This document shows, piece by piece, positions 36,784 to 45,982 of a DNA stretch of 64,000 nt. A program made the translations under genes and the position numbers. Every line of letters begins with the position of its first letter. Positions within the stretch are counted from its first letter, which is position 1. The notes under the pieces were generated by a model that searched no databases, was not told where the DNA came from, and saw nothing but the letters and a program-made list of their open reading frames with translations. Location: positions 3,286,001 to 3,350,000 of the forward strand of contig NZ_OY781099.1 in the NCBI RefSeq assembly GCF_963676325.1. Reading direction: 5' to 3'. Source of the stretch: an uncultured Bacteroides sp. (lineage in GTDB: Bacteria > Bacteroidota > Bacteroidia > Bacteroidales > Bacteroidaceae).

Positions 36784-38403
36784 ATGAATATAAAAGACAG
36801 AATATTAGAAATTGTCCCCGAAGCACAGTTTGCAGAACAGGGTGACTTAACAGCTACCATTCCTGCCGAATCCTTTCACGCATTAGCCGAAAGACTAAAG
36901 AATGACGAGGATGCGCAATTTGACTTCCTTTTAAGTCTCACCGGTATGGACTGGGGCGAAACATTGGGGGTGGTATATCACCTGGAATCTACTAAGTATG
37001 GTCACAGCATTGTACTAAAGACAATGACTGCCAACCGTGAGAATCCTGAATTGTCATCAGTAACAGATTTATGGAAAGCTGCCGATTTTAACGAACGCGA
37101 AGTGTTTGATTTCTTCGGCATTCGTTTTATTAACCACTCTGATATGCGCCGTTTGTATCTGCGTGAAGACTGGATTGGATATCCATTTCGTAAGGATTAC
37201 GATGATTCATTGAATCCTCTTCGCATGACCAACGAAGTTACTGAAGATACAACTGATGAACTTTCACTGGACGATGAAGGTAACCTGGTTAACAAAACAA
37301 ATATTCTTTTCGAAGACAAAGAATATGTGGTTAACATCGGTCCTCAGCACCCTGCTACTCACGGTGTACTTCGTTTCCGTACTTCTCTTGAAGGAGAAAC
37401 AATCAAAAAGATTGAACCATATTGCGGATACATCCACAGAGGTATTGAAAAGATGAATGAAAGTCTGACTTATCCTCAGACACTGGCACTGACCGACCGT
37501 CTTGATTATCTTGGTGCTCACCAAAACCGTCATGCAGTTTGTATGTGTGTTGAAAAAGCAATGGGCGTAGAAGTTTCTGAACGTGTTCAGTACATCCGTA
37601 CCATTATGGACGAACTTCAACGTATTGACTCTCACTTATTATTCTATTCATGTGCCTGCATGGACTTAGGTGCTTTAACAGCATTCTTCTATGGCTTCCG
37701 CGACCGTGAAAAGATTCTTGATATATTCGAAGCAACAACAGGTGGCCGTTTGATTCAGAACTATAACACCATTGGTGGTGTACAGGCAGACATTGCTCCT
37801 GACTTCGTAAAGAACGTAAAAGAATTCATTGCATATCTTCGTCCTATCCTTAAAGAATATCACGACGTATTCACAGGTAACATAATTACTCAGCAACGTT
37901 TTAAAGGTGTTGGTGTTCTTTCTCGTGAAGATGCTATTTCATTCGGTGCTACCGGAGGTACAGGACGTGCTTCAGGATGGGCATGCGACACACGTAAGCG
38001 CAAACCTTACGCAATGTACGGAAAAGTAGACTTCAAAGAAATTGTATATACTGAAGGTGACTGCTTTGCACGTTACATGGTTCGTATGGACGAGATTCTT
38101 GAATCAATGAAGATCATCGAACAACTTATTGACAACATCCCAGAGGGAGACTATCAAGTGAAAATGAAACCTATTATCCGTGTACCTGAAGGTAACTACT
38201 TTACATCTGTTGAAGGAAGCCGTGGAGAATTTGGTGTATTTATTGAAAGCCATGGAGATAAATTCCCATACCGTATGAAGTATCGTTCAACCGGACTTCC
38301 TTTGGTTTCGGTAGTAGATACCATCACACGCGGTGCCAAGATTGCAGACTTGATCTCAATTGGTGCAACGCTTGACTATGTAGTACCTGATATTGATAGA
38401 TAA
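36784..38403 (+). CDS. nuoCD: Fused NADH-quinone oxidoreductase subunits C and D
   Basis: A 539-residue fusion. Residues 1 to about 150 are NuoC (VFDFFGIRFINHSDMRRLYL, then GYPFRKDY). From about residue 180 it is NuoD, with NIGPQHPATHGVLRF, GYIHRGIEKMNE, and a C-terminus ending IGATLDYVVPDIDR as in quinone-site subunits. The NuoC-NuoD fusion occurs in several bacterial lineages. It forms the connecting module that holds the quinone cavity with NuoB and NuoH. Confidence 0.94.
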   Translation: MNIKDRILEIVPEAQFAEQGDLTATIPAESFHALAERLKNDEDAQFDFLLSLTGMDWGETLGVVYHLESTKYGHSIVLKTMTANRENPELSSVTDLWKAADFNEREVFDFFGIRFINHSDMRRLYLREDWIGYPFRKDYDDSLNPLRMTNEVTEDTTDELSLDDEGNLVNKTNILFEDKEYVVNIGPQHPATHGVLRFRTSLEGETIKKIEPYCGYIHRGIEKMNESLTYPQTLALTDRLDYLGAHQNRHAVCMCVEKAMGVEVSERVQYIRTIMDELQRIDSHLLFYSCACMDLGALTAFFYGFRDREKILDIFEATTGGRLIQNYNTIGGVQADIAPDFVKNVKEFIAYLRPILKEYHDVFTGNIITQQRFKGVGVLSREDAISFGATGGTGRASGWACDTRKRKPYAMYGKVDFKEIVYTEGDCFARYMVRMDEILESMKIIEQLIDNIPEGDYQVKMKPIIRVPEGNYFTSVEGSRGEFGVFIESHGDKFPYRMKYRSTGLPLVSVVDTITRGAKIADLISIGATLDYVVPDIDR

Positions 38404-38419
38404 ATAAAATAAAAAAGAT

Positions 38420-39496
38420 ATGTTTGATTTTAGTATAGTTTCAAGCTGGATACATGGCCTGCTGACAGGATTCATGCCTGAAGGCTTAGCCATTTTCCTG
38501 GAATGTGTTGTCATTGGCGTTTGCATTATGCTAATGTATGCTATCCTTGCTATTATCCTTATTTATATGGAGCGCAAGGTATGTGCATTCTTCCAATGTC
38601 GTCTCGGCCCTAACCGTGTTGGTAAATACGGATTAATGCAGGTCTTTGCCGATGTATTTAAAATGTTGATCAAAGAGATTATCACTCTTAAGAACTCAGA
38701 CAGGTTGCTTTACAACCTTGCTCCTTACATGGTGATTCTCGCTTCTATTCTCTCATTTGCTTGCCTTCCTATTAATAAAGGAATGGAAATCATTAATTTT
38801 AATATTGGTGTATTCTTCCTTATGGCCGCTTCTTCTGTTGGAGTAGTAGGAATTCTGCTGGCAGGTTGGAGTAGTAACAATAAGTTCACATTGATTGGTG
38901 CAATGCGTAGTGGTGCACAGATTATCAGTTATGAACTTTCTGTTGGTCTTTCTATCCTTACAATGGTTGTATTTACAGGAACCATGTCGTTCTCAGAAAT
39001 CGTAGAAGGTCAGGCTGACGGATGGAACATTTTCAAAGGACATATTCCTGCACTGATTGCTTTCATTATTTACCTTATTGCTGGTAATGCTGAAACCAAC
39101 CGTGGACCATTTGACTTACCTGAAGCTGAATCTGAGCTTACAGCCGGATATCACACAGAGTATTCAGGTATGCACTTCGGATTCTTCTATCTTGCAGAAT
39201 ACCTGAACTTGTTTATTGTTTCAGGAGTTGCAGCAACAGTCTTCTTAGGAGGATGGATGCCATTCCATGTTGCCGGTCTTGACGCATTCAACTCAATCAT
39301 GGATTTCATTCCAGGATTTGTATGGTTCTTTGGAAAAGCCTTCTTTGTAGTCTTCCTGCTTATGTGGATTAAGTGGACATTCCCACGTTTACGTATCGAC
39401 CAGATATTAAGACTGGAATGGAAATTTTTAGTTCCAATCAGCATGTTCAACCTATTATTGATGGTACTCATCGTTGTATTTGGATTACACTTTTAA
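38420..39496 (+). CDS. nuoH: NADH-quinone oxidoreductase subunit H
   Basis: A 358-residue protein with about 8 helices. Conserved parts are [20 protein letters not shown] (E-R-K and G-P-N-R-x-G) and the quinone-side loop [20 protein letters not shown]. It anchors the peripheral arm on the membrane and lines the quinone tunnel. It lies 16 bases after nuoCD and 13 before nuoI. Confidence 0.95.
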   Translation: MFDFSIVSSWIHGLLTGFMPEGLAIFLECVVIGVCIMLMYAILAIILIYMERKVCAFFQCRLGPNRVGKYGLMQVFADVFKMLIKEIITLKNSDRLLYNLAPYMVILASILSFACLPINKGMEIINFNIGVFFLMAASSVGVVGILLAGWSSNNKFTLIGAMRSGAQIISYELSVGLSILTMVVFTGTMSFSEIVEGQADGWNIFKGHIPALIAFIIYLIAGNAETNRGPFDLPEAESELTAGYHTEYSGMHFGFFYLAEYLNLFIVSGVAATVFLGGWMPFHVAGLDAFNSIMDFIPGFVWFFGKAFFVVFLLMWIKWTFPRLRIDQILRLEWKFLVPISMFNLLLMVLIVVFGLHF

Positions 39497-39509
39497 TTAA
39501 TAGAAAGAT

Positions 39510-39977
39510 ATGAATAGTTTTAATCAATATATGTGCTCACTGTTTGGTGCAATAAAGACCTTACTTATAGGTATGAAAACCACCATCACAGTATTCTTCC
39601 GCAAGAAGACTACAGAGCAATACCCTGAAAACCGGGCTACTTTGAAAATATCAGACCGTTTCCGCGGTACACTGGTTATGCCTCACGATGAGAACAACCA
39701 GCACAAATGTGTAGCCTGCGGACTTTGTCAGATAGCTTGTCCAAATGATACCATCAATGTAATTTCGGAAATGGTTACCGACGAAGAAGGCAAAAAGAAG
39801 AAAGTATTAGTGAAATATCAATATGACCTTGGAAGCTGCATGTTCTGCCAACTTTGTGTTAACGCATGCCCTCACGATGCCATTAAGTTTGATAATTCTT
39901 TCGAACACGCTGTCTTTACTCGCGATAAACTTGTGAAGAAACTTAATAATGAAGGTTCAACAGTAGTAAAAAAGTAA
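39510..39977 (+). CDS. nuoI: NADH-quinone oxidoreductase subunit I
   Basis: A 155-residue ferredoxin-like subunit with two [4Fe-4S] motifs, CVACGLCQIACP and CMFCQLCVNACP, both C-x2-C-x2-C-x3-C-P. They carry electrons to NuoB. Since no NuoE, NuoF or NuoG is encoded, this is the likely electron entry point, possibly taking electrons from ferredoxin or another donor (inference). The nuoJ ATG follows directly after the stop. Confidence 0.93.
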   Translation: MNSFNQYMCSLFGAIKTLLIGMKTTITVFFRKKTTEQYPENRATLKISDRFRGTLVMPHDENNQHKCVACGLCQIACPNDTINVISEMVTDEEGKKKKVLVKYQYDLGSCMFCQLCVNACPHDAIKFDNSFEHAVFTRDKLVKKLNNEGSTVVKK

Positions 39978-40496
39978 ATGAATATGGATATCACACTTCA
40001 ACAAGTAGCATTCTTCATCGTGGCAATCTTCATCACTGTATTCTCAGTGCTGACAGTAACCACCAGTAAGATTCTACGCTCAGCCACTTATCTGCTGTTC
40101 GTTCTATTCGGCACAGCAGCCATCTATTTCCTATTGGACTATACGTTCCTGGGAGCTGTACAATTAATGGTCTATGCAGGCGGTATTATCGTCTTGTATG
40201 TATTCTCTATACTTCTTACCAGCTCTGATCAGAGCATGAATAAGAAGTTAAATAAAAGTAAGTTATTTGCCAGCTTAGTTACAGCTATAGCCGGTGCTGC
40301 TCTTGTCTTATTTATTCTTCTGACTCATAGCTTTGCTCCTACAGCTACAGCTGAAACTCAGGAATTAGGTATGAAAACAATCGGTCATGCATTGATGGGC
40401 AGTGATAAATATCAATACCTGTTGCCATTCGAGGCAATCAGTGTCTTGCTGCTGGCTTGTATCATCGGAGGTTTAGTAATAGCACGTAAAAGATAA
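39978..40496 (+). CDS. nuoJ: NADH-quinone oxidoreductase subunit J
   Basis: A 172-residue protein with five helices. The third carries YAGGIIVLYVFSILLTSS after GAVQLMV, the conserved pi-bulge helix of NuoJ. The gene starts right after nuoI. A second ATG two codons in (MDITLQQ) is equally possible. Confidence 0.92.
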   Translation: MNMDITLQQVAFFIVAIFITVFSVLTVTTSKILRSATYLLFVLFGTAAIYFLLDYTFLGAVQLMVYAGGIIVLYVFSILLTSSDQSMNKKLNKSKLFASLVTAIAGAALVLFILLTHSFAPTATAETQELGMKTIGHALMGSDKYQYLLPFEAISVLLLACIIGGLVIARKR

Positions 40497-40502
40497 AAGA
40501 GA

Positions 40503-40814
40503 ATGGAAATACATGTAGAATATTATTTAATAATAAGTACCATCATGATGTTTGCAGGAATCTTCGGATTCTTTACCCGTAAAAACACGCTGGCAATGCT
40601 TATCTCACTAGAACTTATATTGAATGCATCAGACATCAACTTTGCAGTATTTAACCGTTACTTGTTTCCTGCACAGTTGGAAGGTCACTTCTTCACACTC
40701 TTTGCCATTGCTATTGCAGCAGCTGAAACAGCTGTCGGCATTGCGATTATTATTAATATCTATCGTAACGTACGAGGTATTCAAGTTAAGGACATTGAAG
40801 AAATGAAACATTAA
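40503..40814 (+). CDS. nuoK: NADH-quinone oxidoreductase subunit K
   Basis: A 103-residue, three-helix, MrpC-like subunit. SLELILNASDINFAVFNRY and IAAAETAVGIAIIINIYRN contain the two conserved membrane glutamates. It continues the proton path between NuoJ and NuoN. Confidence 0.94.
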   Translation: MEIHVEYYLIISTIMMFAGIFGFFTRKNTLAMLISLELILNASDINFAVFNRYLFPAQLEGHFFTLFAIAIAAAETAVGIAIIINIYRNVRGIQVKDIEEMKH

Positions 40815-40827
40815 TCAAAGAGACATT

Positions 40828-42741
40828 ATGGAATATACAATATTTATTTTACTGCTTCCGGTGCTAATGTTCCTTTTCTTAGGATTGACGGGACACAAGC
40901 TTAAACCGAACGTGGCAGGAATATGTGGAACAATATCTTTGGGTATTGTTGCTATACTATCCTATCTCACCGCATTTGAGTACTTTACCGCTCCGCGTGT
41001 GGATGGAATTTTTAAAACAATTCTACCTTTTAATATTGAATGGCTTCGTTTCACCGAACACCTTCATATTAATATAGGTATCTTACTGGATCCAATCTCA
41101 GTAATGATGCTAGTTGTTGTTTCTACTGTATCACTGATGGTACACATATACAGTATGGGATACATGCACGGAGAAAAAGGATTCCAACGTTACTATGCGT
41201 TCCTTTCACTCTTTACTTTCTCAATGATGGGATTGGTTTTAGCAACCAATATTTTCCAGATGTATATTTTCTGGGAACTTGTGGGTGTTTCTTCTTATCT
41301 GTTGATTGGATTCTATTATACCAAACCAACTGCTGTCGCAGCATCAAAGAAAGCGTTTATCGTTACTCGTTTTGCTGACTTAGGCTTCCTTGCTGGTATC
41401 CTGGTTCTTTCATTCTTCAGTAATACATTTGATTTTGCGGAACTAATGAACGGTTCATGTACATCTGTACTTCAAAGTGCAGCCGGACAAACATTCTTAG
41501 GCGGAAGTGTAATTGCCTGGGGCCTGGGACTTATGTTTTTAGGTGGTGCCGGTAAAAGTGCAATGTTCCCTTTCCACATTTGGTTGCCAGATGCTATGGA
41601 AGGTCCAACTCCTGTTTCTGCATTGATCCATGCTGCAACAATGGTTGTTGCTGGTGTATATTTAGTAGCGAGAATGTTCCCATTATATATTCAGTTCGCT
41701 CCGGAAGTACTTGCAGGAATTGCTTATATTGGTGCATTCACAGCTTTATTCTCAGCTTCCATTGCTTGTGTACAGACAGATATTAAACGTGTGCTGGCTT
41801 TCTCAACCATTTCACAGATTGGTTTCATGATCGTAGCATTGGGTGTTTGTACCGGAATGGATCCACATGAAGGCTTAGGTTACATGGCTTCTATGTTCCA
41901 CTTGTTCACACACGCTATGTTCAAGGCATTATTATTCCTTGGAGCTGGTTCTATTATCCACGCAGTTCATAGCAATGAAATGGATCACATGGGTGGTCTT
42001 CGCAAATATATGCCTATTACCCATATTACCTTCTTGATTGCATGTCTTGCTATCGCTGGTATTCCTCCTTTCTCCGGATTCTTCAGTAAGGACGAAATTT
42101 TGGCTGCTGCATTCAAATACAGTGCTACAATTGGATGGTTGATGACATTCGTTGCTGGTCTTACTGCATTCTATATGTTCCGTCTATACTACAACATATT
42201 CTGGGGTAAAGAACACAAACACGAACACACTCCTCATGAATCACCACTTACAATGTCATTCCCATTAATGTTCCTTGCAGCTGTAACTTTAGTTGCCGGA
42301 TTCATTCCATTCGGAACACTTGTAAGTAGTAACGGCGAAGCTTACCATATTCATCTGGATACACTTGTAGCTTCAATCAGCGTATGTGTTGCAGTAATAG
42401 CAATAATTATCGCTACCATCTTCTATCGCAAGCCGGAACAAACTATTCCAAACATGTTGGGCAAAAAGTTCCGTGGACTACATACTGCAGCTACTCATCG
42501 TTTCTATATTGACGAGGTGTGGATGTTTATAACTCATAAGATTATCTTCCGTTGTATATCTACTCCTATCGCATGGTTTGACCATAACGTAGTAGACGGA
42601 TTCATGAATTTCCTTGCATGGAGTACTCAGGAAGCATCATTCTCTATCCGCGGTTTCCAATCGGGACGTGTTCAGCAATACGCTTATGTATTCCTGATCG
42701 GTGCGTTAGTTATTATTGTAGGATTACTTCTATTTATCTAA
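40828..42741 (+). CDS. nuoL: NADH-quinone oxidoreductase subunit L
   Basis: A 637-residue antiporter-like subunit. It shows FQMYIFWELVGVSSYLLIGF, SAMFPFHIWLPDAMEGPTPV, LIHAATMVVAGVYLVAR and DIKRVLAFSTISQIGFM. A long C-terminal amphipathic helix and final membrane helix extend past residue 520, as in NuoL of other bacteria. It is the distal proton-pumping unit. Confidence 0.94.
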   Translation: MEYTIFILLLPVLMFLFLGLTGHKLKPNVAGICGTISLGIVAILSYLTAFEYFTAPRVDGIFKTILPFNIEWLRFTEHLHINIGILLDPISVMMLVVVSTVSLMVHIYSMGYMHGEKGFQRYYAFLSLFTFSMMGLVLATNIFQMYIFWELVGVSSYLLIGFYYTKPTAVAASKKAFIVTRFADLGFLAGILVLSFFSNTFDFAELMNGSCTSVLQSAAGQTFLGGSVIAWGLGLMFLGGAGKSAMFPFHIWLPDAMEGPTPVSALIHAATMVVAGVYLVARMFPLYIQFAPEVLAGIAYIGAFTALFSASIACVQTDIKRVLAFSTISQIGFMIVALGVCTGMDPHEGLGYMASMFHLFTHAMFKALLFLGAGSIIHAVHSNEMDHMGGLRKYMPITHITFLIACLAIAGIPPFSGFFSKDEILAAAFKYSATIGWLMTFVAGLTAFYMFRLYYNIFWGKEHKHEHTPHESPLTMSFPLMFLAAVTLVAGFIPFGTLVSSNGEAYHIHLDTLVASISVCVAVIAIIIATIFYRKPEQTIPNMLGKKFRGLHTAATHRFYIDEVWMFITHKIIFRCISTPIAWFDHNVVDGFMNFLAWSTQEASFSIRGFQSGRVQQYAYVFLIGALVIIVGLLLFI

Positions 42742-42759
42742 ATAAAAAACAGAATAGAT

Positions 42760-44247
42760 ATGAACTTTTTAACATTATTCGTACTCGTACCTCTCTTAAT
42801 GATCGTTGGGCTTTGGCTCAGCCGCAACATTAAGCAAATCAGAGGTGTGATGGTTGCAGGTTCTACGCTGCTGCTAGTACTGGCAGGTGTACTAACCTAC
42901 ATGTATCTTACTGAACGGGGAGCCGGCAATACTGCAGAAATGCTTTTCAGATCAGACATCATGTGGTATGCACCACTAAACATACAATTTTCTCTGGGAG
43001 TAGATGGCATTTCAGTAGCAATGCTGTTATTATCTGCTGTAATCGTGTTTACAGGAACATTTGCTTCCTGGCAAATGGCTGTACAAACAAAGGAATACTT
43101 CCTGTGGTTCTGCTTATTGTCATTAGGAGTTTTCGGATTCTTTATCACAATAGACCTCTTTACCATGTTCATGTTCTACGAAATTGCCCTTATCCCAATG
43201 TACTTGCTTATCGGAGTATGGGGAAGTGGTAAGAAAGAATATGCAGCTATGAAACTGACATTGATGCTGATGGGTGCTTCGGCCATGCTATTGGTTGGTA
43301 TCTTAGGAATCTACTTCTGCTCTGGCGCAACAACCATGAATATTCTGGAAATTGCTAAGTTGCACAATATTCCTTTAGACTCACAATTAATATTCTTCCC
43401 ACTGACTTTCTTAGGATTTGGTGTACTTGGTGCTTTGTTCCCATTCCACACATGGTCTCCTGACGGTCACGCTTCAGCCCCAACAGCAGTATCTATGCTT
43501 CACGCCGGAGTACTGATGAAACTGGGAGGTTACGGATGTTTCCGTGTTGCAATGTACTTAATGCCGGAAGCTGCCAATGAACTTGGCTGGATATTCCTTA
43601 TCCTGACTTCAATCAGTGTTGTTTACGGTGCATTCAGCGCTGTTGTTCAAAAAGACTTGAAATACATCAATGCTTACTCTTCAGTAAGCCACTGTGGTTT
43701 GGTATTGTTTGCTATTCTGATGGCAAATCAGACAGCATCTACCGGTGCCGTTATCCAAATGTTATCTCATGGTTTGATGACAGCCCTCTTCTTCGCCTTG
43801 ATCGGTATGATTTACGGACGTACACATACACGTGATATTCGCGAACTTAGCGGTTTGATGAAGATTATGCCATTCCTTTCAGTTTGTTATGTAATTGCCG
43901 GTCTTGCTAACCTTGGTTTGCCAGGATTAAGTGGTTTCGTTGCTGAAATGACAATCTTTGTTGGTTCATTCCAGCACACAGATATGTTCCACAGAACAGT
44001 CACTATTATTGCTACAACATCTATTGTAATTACAGCAGTGTATATTCTTCGTCTGGTTGGAAAGATCCTTTATGGAACACCTGAAAACGAAGAGCACCTG
44101 AAACTAACAGATGCAACCTGGGATGAGAGATTCTCTGTAATCTGTCTGATTATAGCAGTTGCCGGAATTGGTATTGCTCCATTATGGATTAGCAATATGA
44201 TTAGTGGTAGTGTGGTACCTGTAGTAAACGCTCTGACCAATTTATAA
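42760..44247 (+). CDS. nuoM: NADH-quinone oxidoreductase subunit M
   Basis: A 495-residue antiporter-like subunit. It has FSLGVDGISVAMLLLSAV, FYEIALIPMYLLIGVWG, FPFHTWSPDGHASAPTAVSM, LHAGVLMKLGGYG and DLKYINAYSSVSHCG, the NuoM signatures, with the Lys and Glu of the half-channels. It lies 18 bases after nuoL. Confidence 0.94.
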   Translation: MNFLTLFVLVPLLMIVGLWLSRNIKQIRGVMVAGSTLLLVLAGVLTYMYLTERGAGNTAEMLFRSDIMWYAPLNIQFSLGVDGISVAMLLLSAVIVFTGTFASWQMAVQTKEYFLWFCLLSLGVFGFFITIDLFTMFMFYEIALIPMYLLIGVWGSGKKEYAAMKLTLMLMGASAMLLVGILGIYFCSGATTMNILEIAKLHNIPLDSQLIFFPLTFLGFGVLGALFPFHTWSPDGHASAPTAVSMLHAGVLMKLGGYGCFRVAMYLMPEAANELGWIFLILTSISVVYGAFSAVVQKDLKYINAYSSVSHCGLVLFAILMANQTASTGAVIQMLSHGLMTALFFALIGMIYGRTHTRDIRELSGLMKIMPFLSVCYVIAGLANLGLPGLSGFVAEMTIFVGSFQHTDMFHRTVTIIATTSIVITAVYILRLVGKILYGTPENEEHLKLTDATWDERFSVICLIIAVAGIGIAPLWISNMISGSVVPVVNALTNL

Positions 44248-44268
44248 CGAATTAAAATCTGAAGAAAA

Positions 44269-45690
44269 ATGGATTATAGTCAATTTCTATATATGAAAGA
44301 AGAGCTGTCGCTCATTGCAGTTATCGTTCTTTTGCTATTGTTCGATCTGATGGCAGGAGAAAAGGCACGCAAATACTTTTCATTGACAGCTTGTTTGCTA
44401 CTAGGCGTTCATACGCTGGTAAATCTGATCCCCTCTGCACCGGCGGAAATGTTTGGCGGTATGTATTACTATACCCCAATAATGACCATCGTAAAAAGTA
44501 TTCTCTCTTTTGGAACAGTGATCGTATTTATGCAATCACACACTTGGTTACAACGTGAAGATACCAACATTAAGCAAGGAGAGTTCTATGTACTTACACT
44601 CTCAACTCTGCTGGGTATGTATTTCATGATCGGAGCCGGAAACTTCCTGATGTTCTTCATCGGTTTGGAAACAGCTTCTATCCCTATGGCAGCCTTAGTT
44701 GCTTTAGACAAATACAGACATAACTCTGCAGAAGCAGGTGCTAAATATATTCTTACTGCAATGTTCTCTTCAGGACTGTTATTATTTGGTTTATCCATGA
44801 TATACGGTTCTTGCGGAACACTTTACTTTAACGATATACCTGCAGCTTTAAATGGCAACATGATGCAAATTATGGCATTTGTATTCTTCTTCACAGGTAT
44901 GGGATTCAAAATTTCATTGGTTCCTTTCCACTTGTGGACTGCCGACGTGTACCAAGGTGCACCAACATCTGTTACCTCTTATCTGTCAGTTATCTCTAAA
45001 GGATCTGCCGCTTTTGTGTTACTAACAATTCTTACTAAAGTATTCGGCCCAATGATTGCAGAATGGCAGGCAGTACTTTACGGAATTATCATCATTACAA
45101 TCACAATGGCCAACCTGTTTGCTATCCGCCAACAGAACCTGAAAAGATTCCTTGCATTCTCATCAATCTCACAAGCTGGTTATATTATGCTAGGTGTAAT
45201 TGGAGGAACAGCAATGAGCATGACTTCTTTGGTATATTATGTACTTGTTTACATCGTAGCCAACTTAGCTGCTTTTGGTATCATTTCAATTATTGAACAA
45301 AAAAGCGATAAGGTAGAAATGAATGATTACAATGGTTTGTATCTAACAAATCCTAAGCTTTCATTCATCATGACATTGGCCTTGTTCTCACTAGCTGGTA
45401 TTCCTCCTTTCGCAGGATTCTTCAGTAAGATCTTTATCTTTATGGCAGCATTCAAGAGCGGATTCTACTTACTGGTATTCATCGCATTGGTTAATACAGT
45501 TATTTCTTTGTATTACTATTTATTAGTAGTAAAAGCAATGTATATCAACAAGAACGAGAATCCTATTGCAACCTTTAAGAGCGACAATTATACTAAGGTA
45601 AGCTTAGCAATCTGCTTAATTGGTATTGTTGGATTAGGTCTTGCAAGTATCGTATATGAAACAATCAACGCTTTCAGCTACGGTCTGTAA
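44269..45690 (+). CDS. nuoN: NADH-quinone oxidoreductase subunit N
   Basis: A 473-residue antiporter-like subunit, the last gene of the operon. It contains [59 protein letters not shown] and [21 protein letters not shown] strong terminator follows at 45729-45764. Confidence 0.94.
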   Translation: MDYSQFLYMKEELSLIAVIVLLLLFDLMAGEKARKYFSLTACLLLGVHTLVNLIPSAPAEMFGGMYYYTPIMTIVKSILSFGTVIVFMQSHTWLQREDTNIKQGEFYVLTLSTLLGMYFMIGAGNFLMFFIGLETASIPMAALVALDKYRHNSAEAGAKYILTAMFSSGLLLFGLSMIYGSCGTLYFNDIPAALNGNMMQIMAFVFFFTGMGFKISLVPFHLWTADVYQGAPTSVTSYLSVISKGSAAFVLLTILTKVFGPMIAEWQAVLYGIIIITITMANLFAIRQQNLKRFLAFSSISQAGYIMLGVIGGTAMSMTSLVYYVLVYIVANLAAFGIISIIEQKSDKVEMNDYNGLYLTNPKLSFIMTLALFSLAGIPPFAGFFSKIFIFMAAFKSGFYLLVFIALVNTVISLYYYLLVVKAMYINKNENPIATFKSDNYTKVSLAICLIGIVGLGLASIVYETINAFSYGL

Positions 45691-45728
45691 ATTCAGGTAA
45701 TCAAGGTTTAAAACCTTTCCCAATAAAT

Positions 45729-45775
45729 AACGGGTTGAAAAGTGGAAATACTTTTCAACCCGTTATTATTTTATT
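45729..45775 (+). terminator. Terminator of the nuo operon
   Basis: AACGGGTTGAAAAGT, loop GGAAAT, ACTTTTCAACCCGTT. This is a perfect 15-base stem followed by ATTATTTTATT, 39 bases after the nuoN stop. Confidence 0.85.
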
Positions 45776-45861
45776 AGCAAGGCAAAGAAATATGTATGAG
45801 TATTCCCCATAATCGGACAATCCATCAACTAAGACTTCCTTTCATTAAATATTCTATATTC

Positions 45862-45901
45862 AAAAAGAGAGTCTACATGACTTTGTCACAGCAGACTCTC
45901 T
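45862..45901 (-). terminator. Terminator of the GH2 gene
   Basis: On the minus strand AGAGAGTCT pairs with AGACTCTCT across an 18-base loop and is followed by TTTTTG. It lies 82 bases after the GH2 stop, in the convergent gap with nuoN. Confidence 0.65.
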
Positions 45902-45982
45902 ATCAACATTGGCATTGTTCAGCAGAAACTTTTATCTAACCAATAAAACAAAAGTTATCGATGCTGAGTGTTTTCCCAATAT

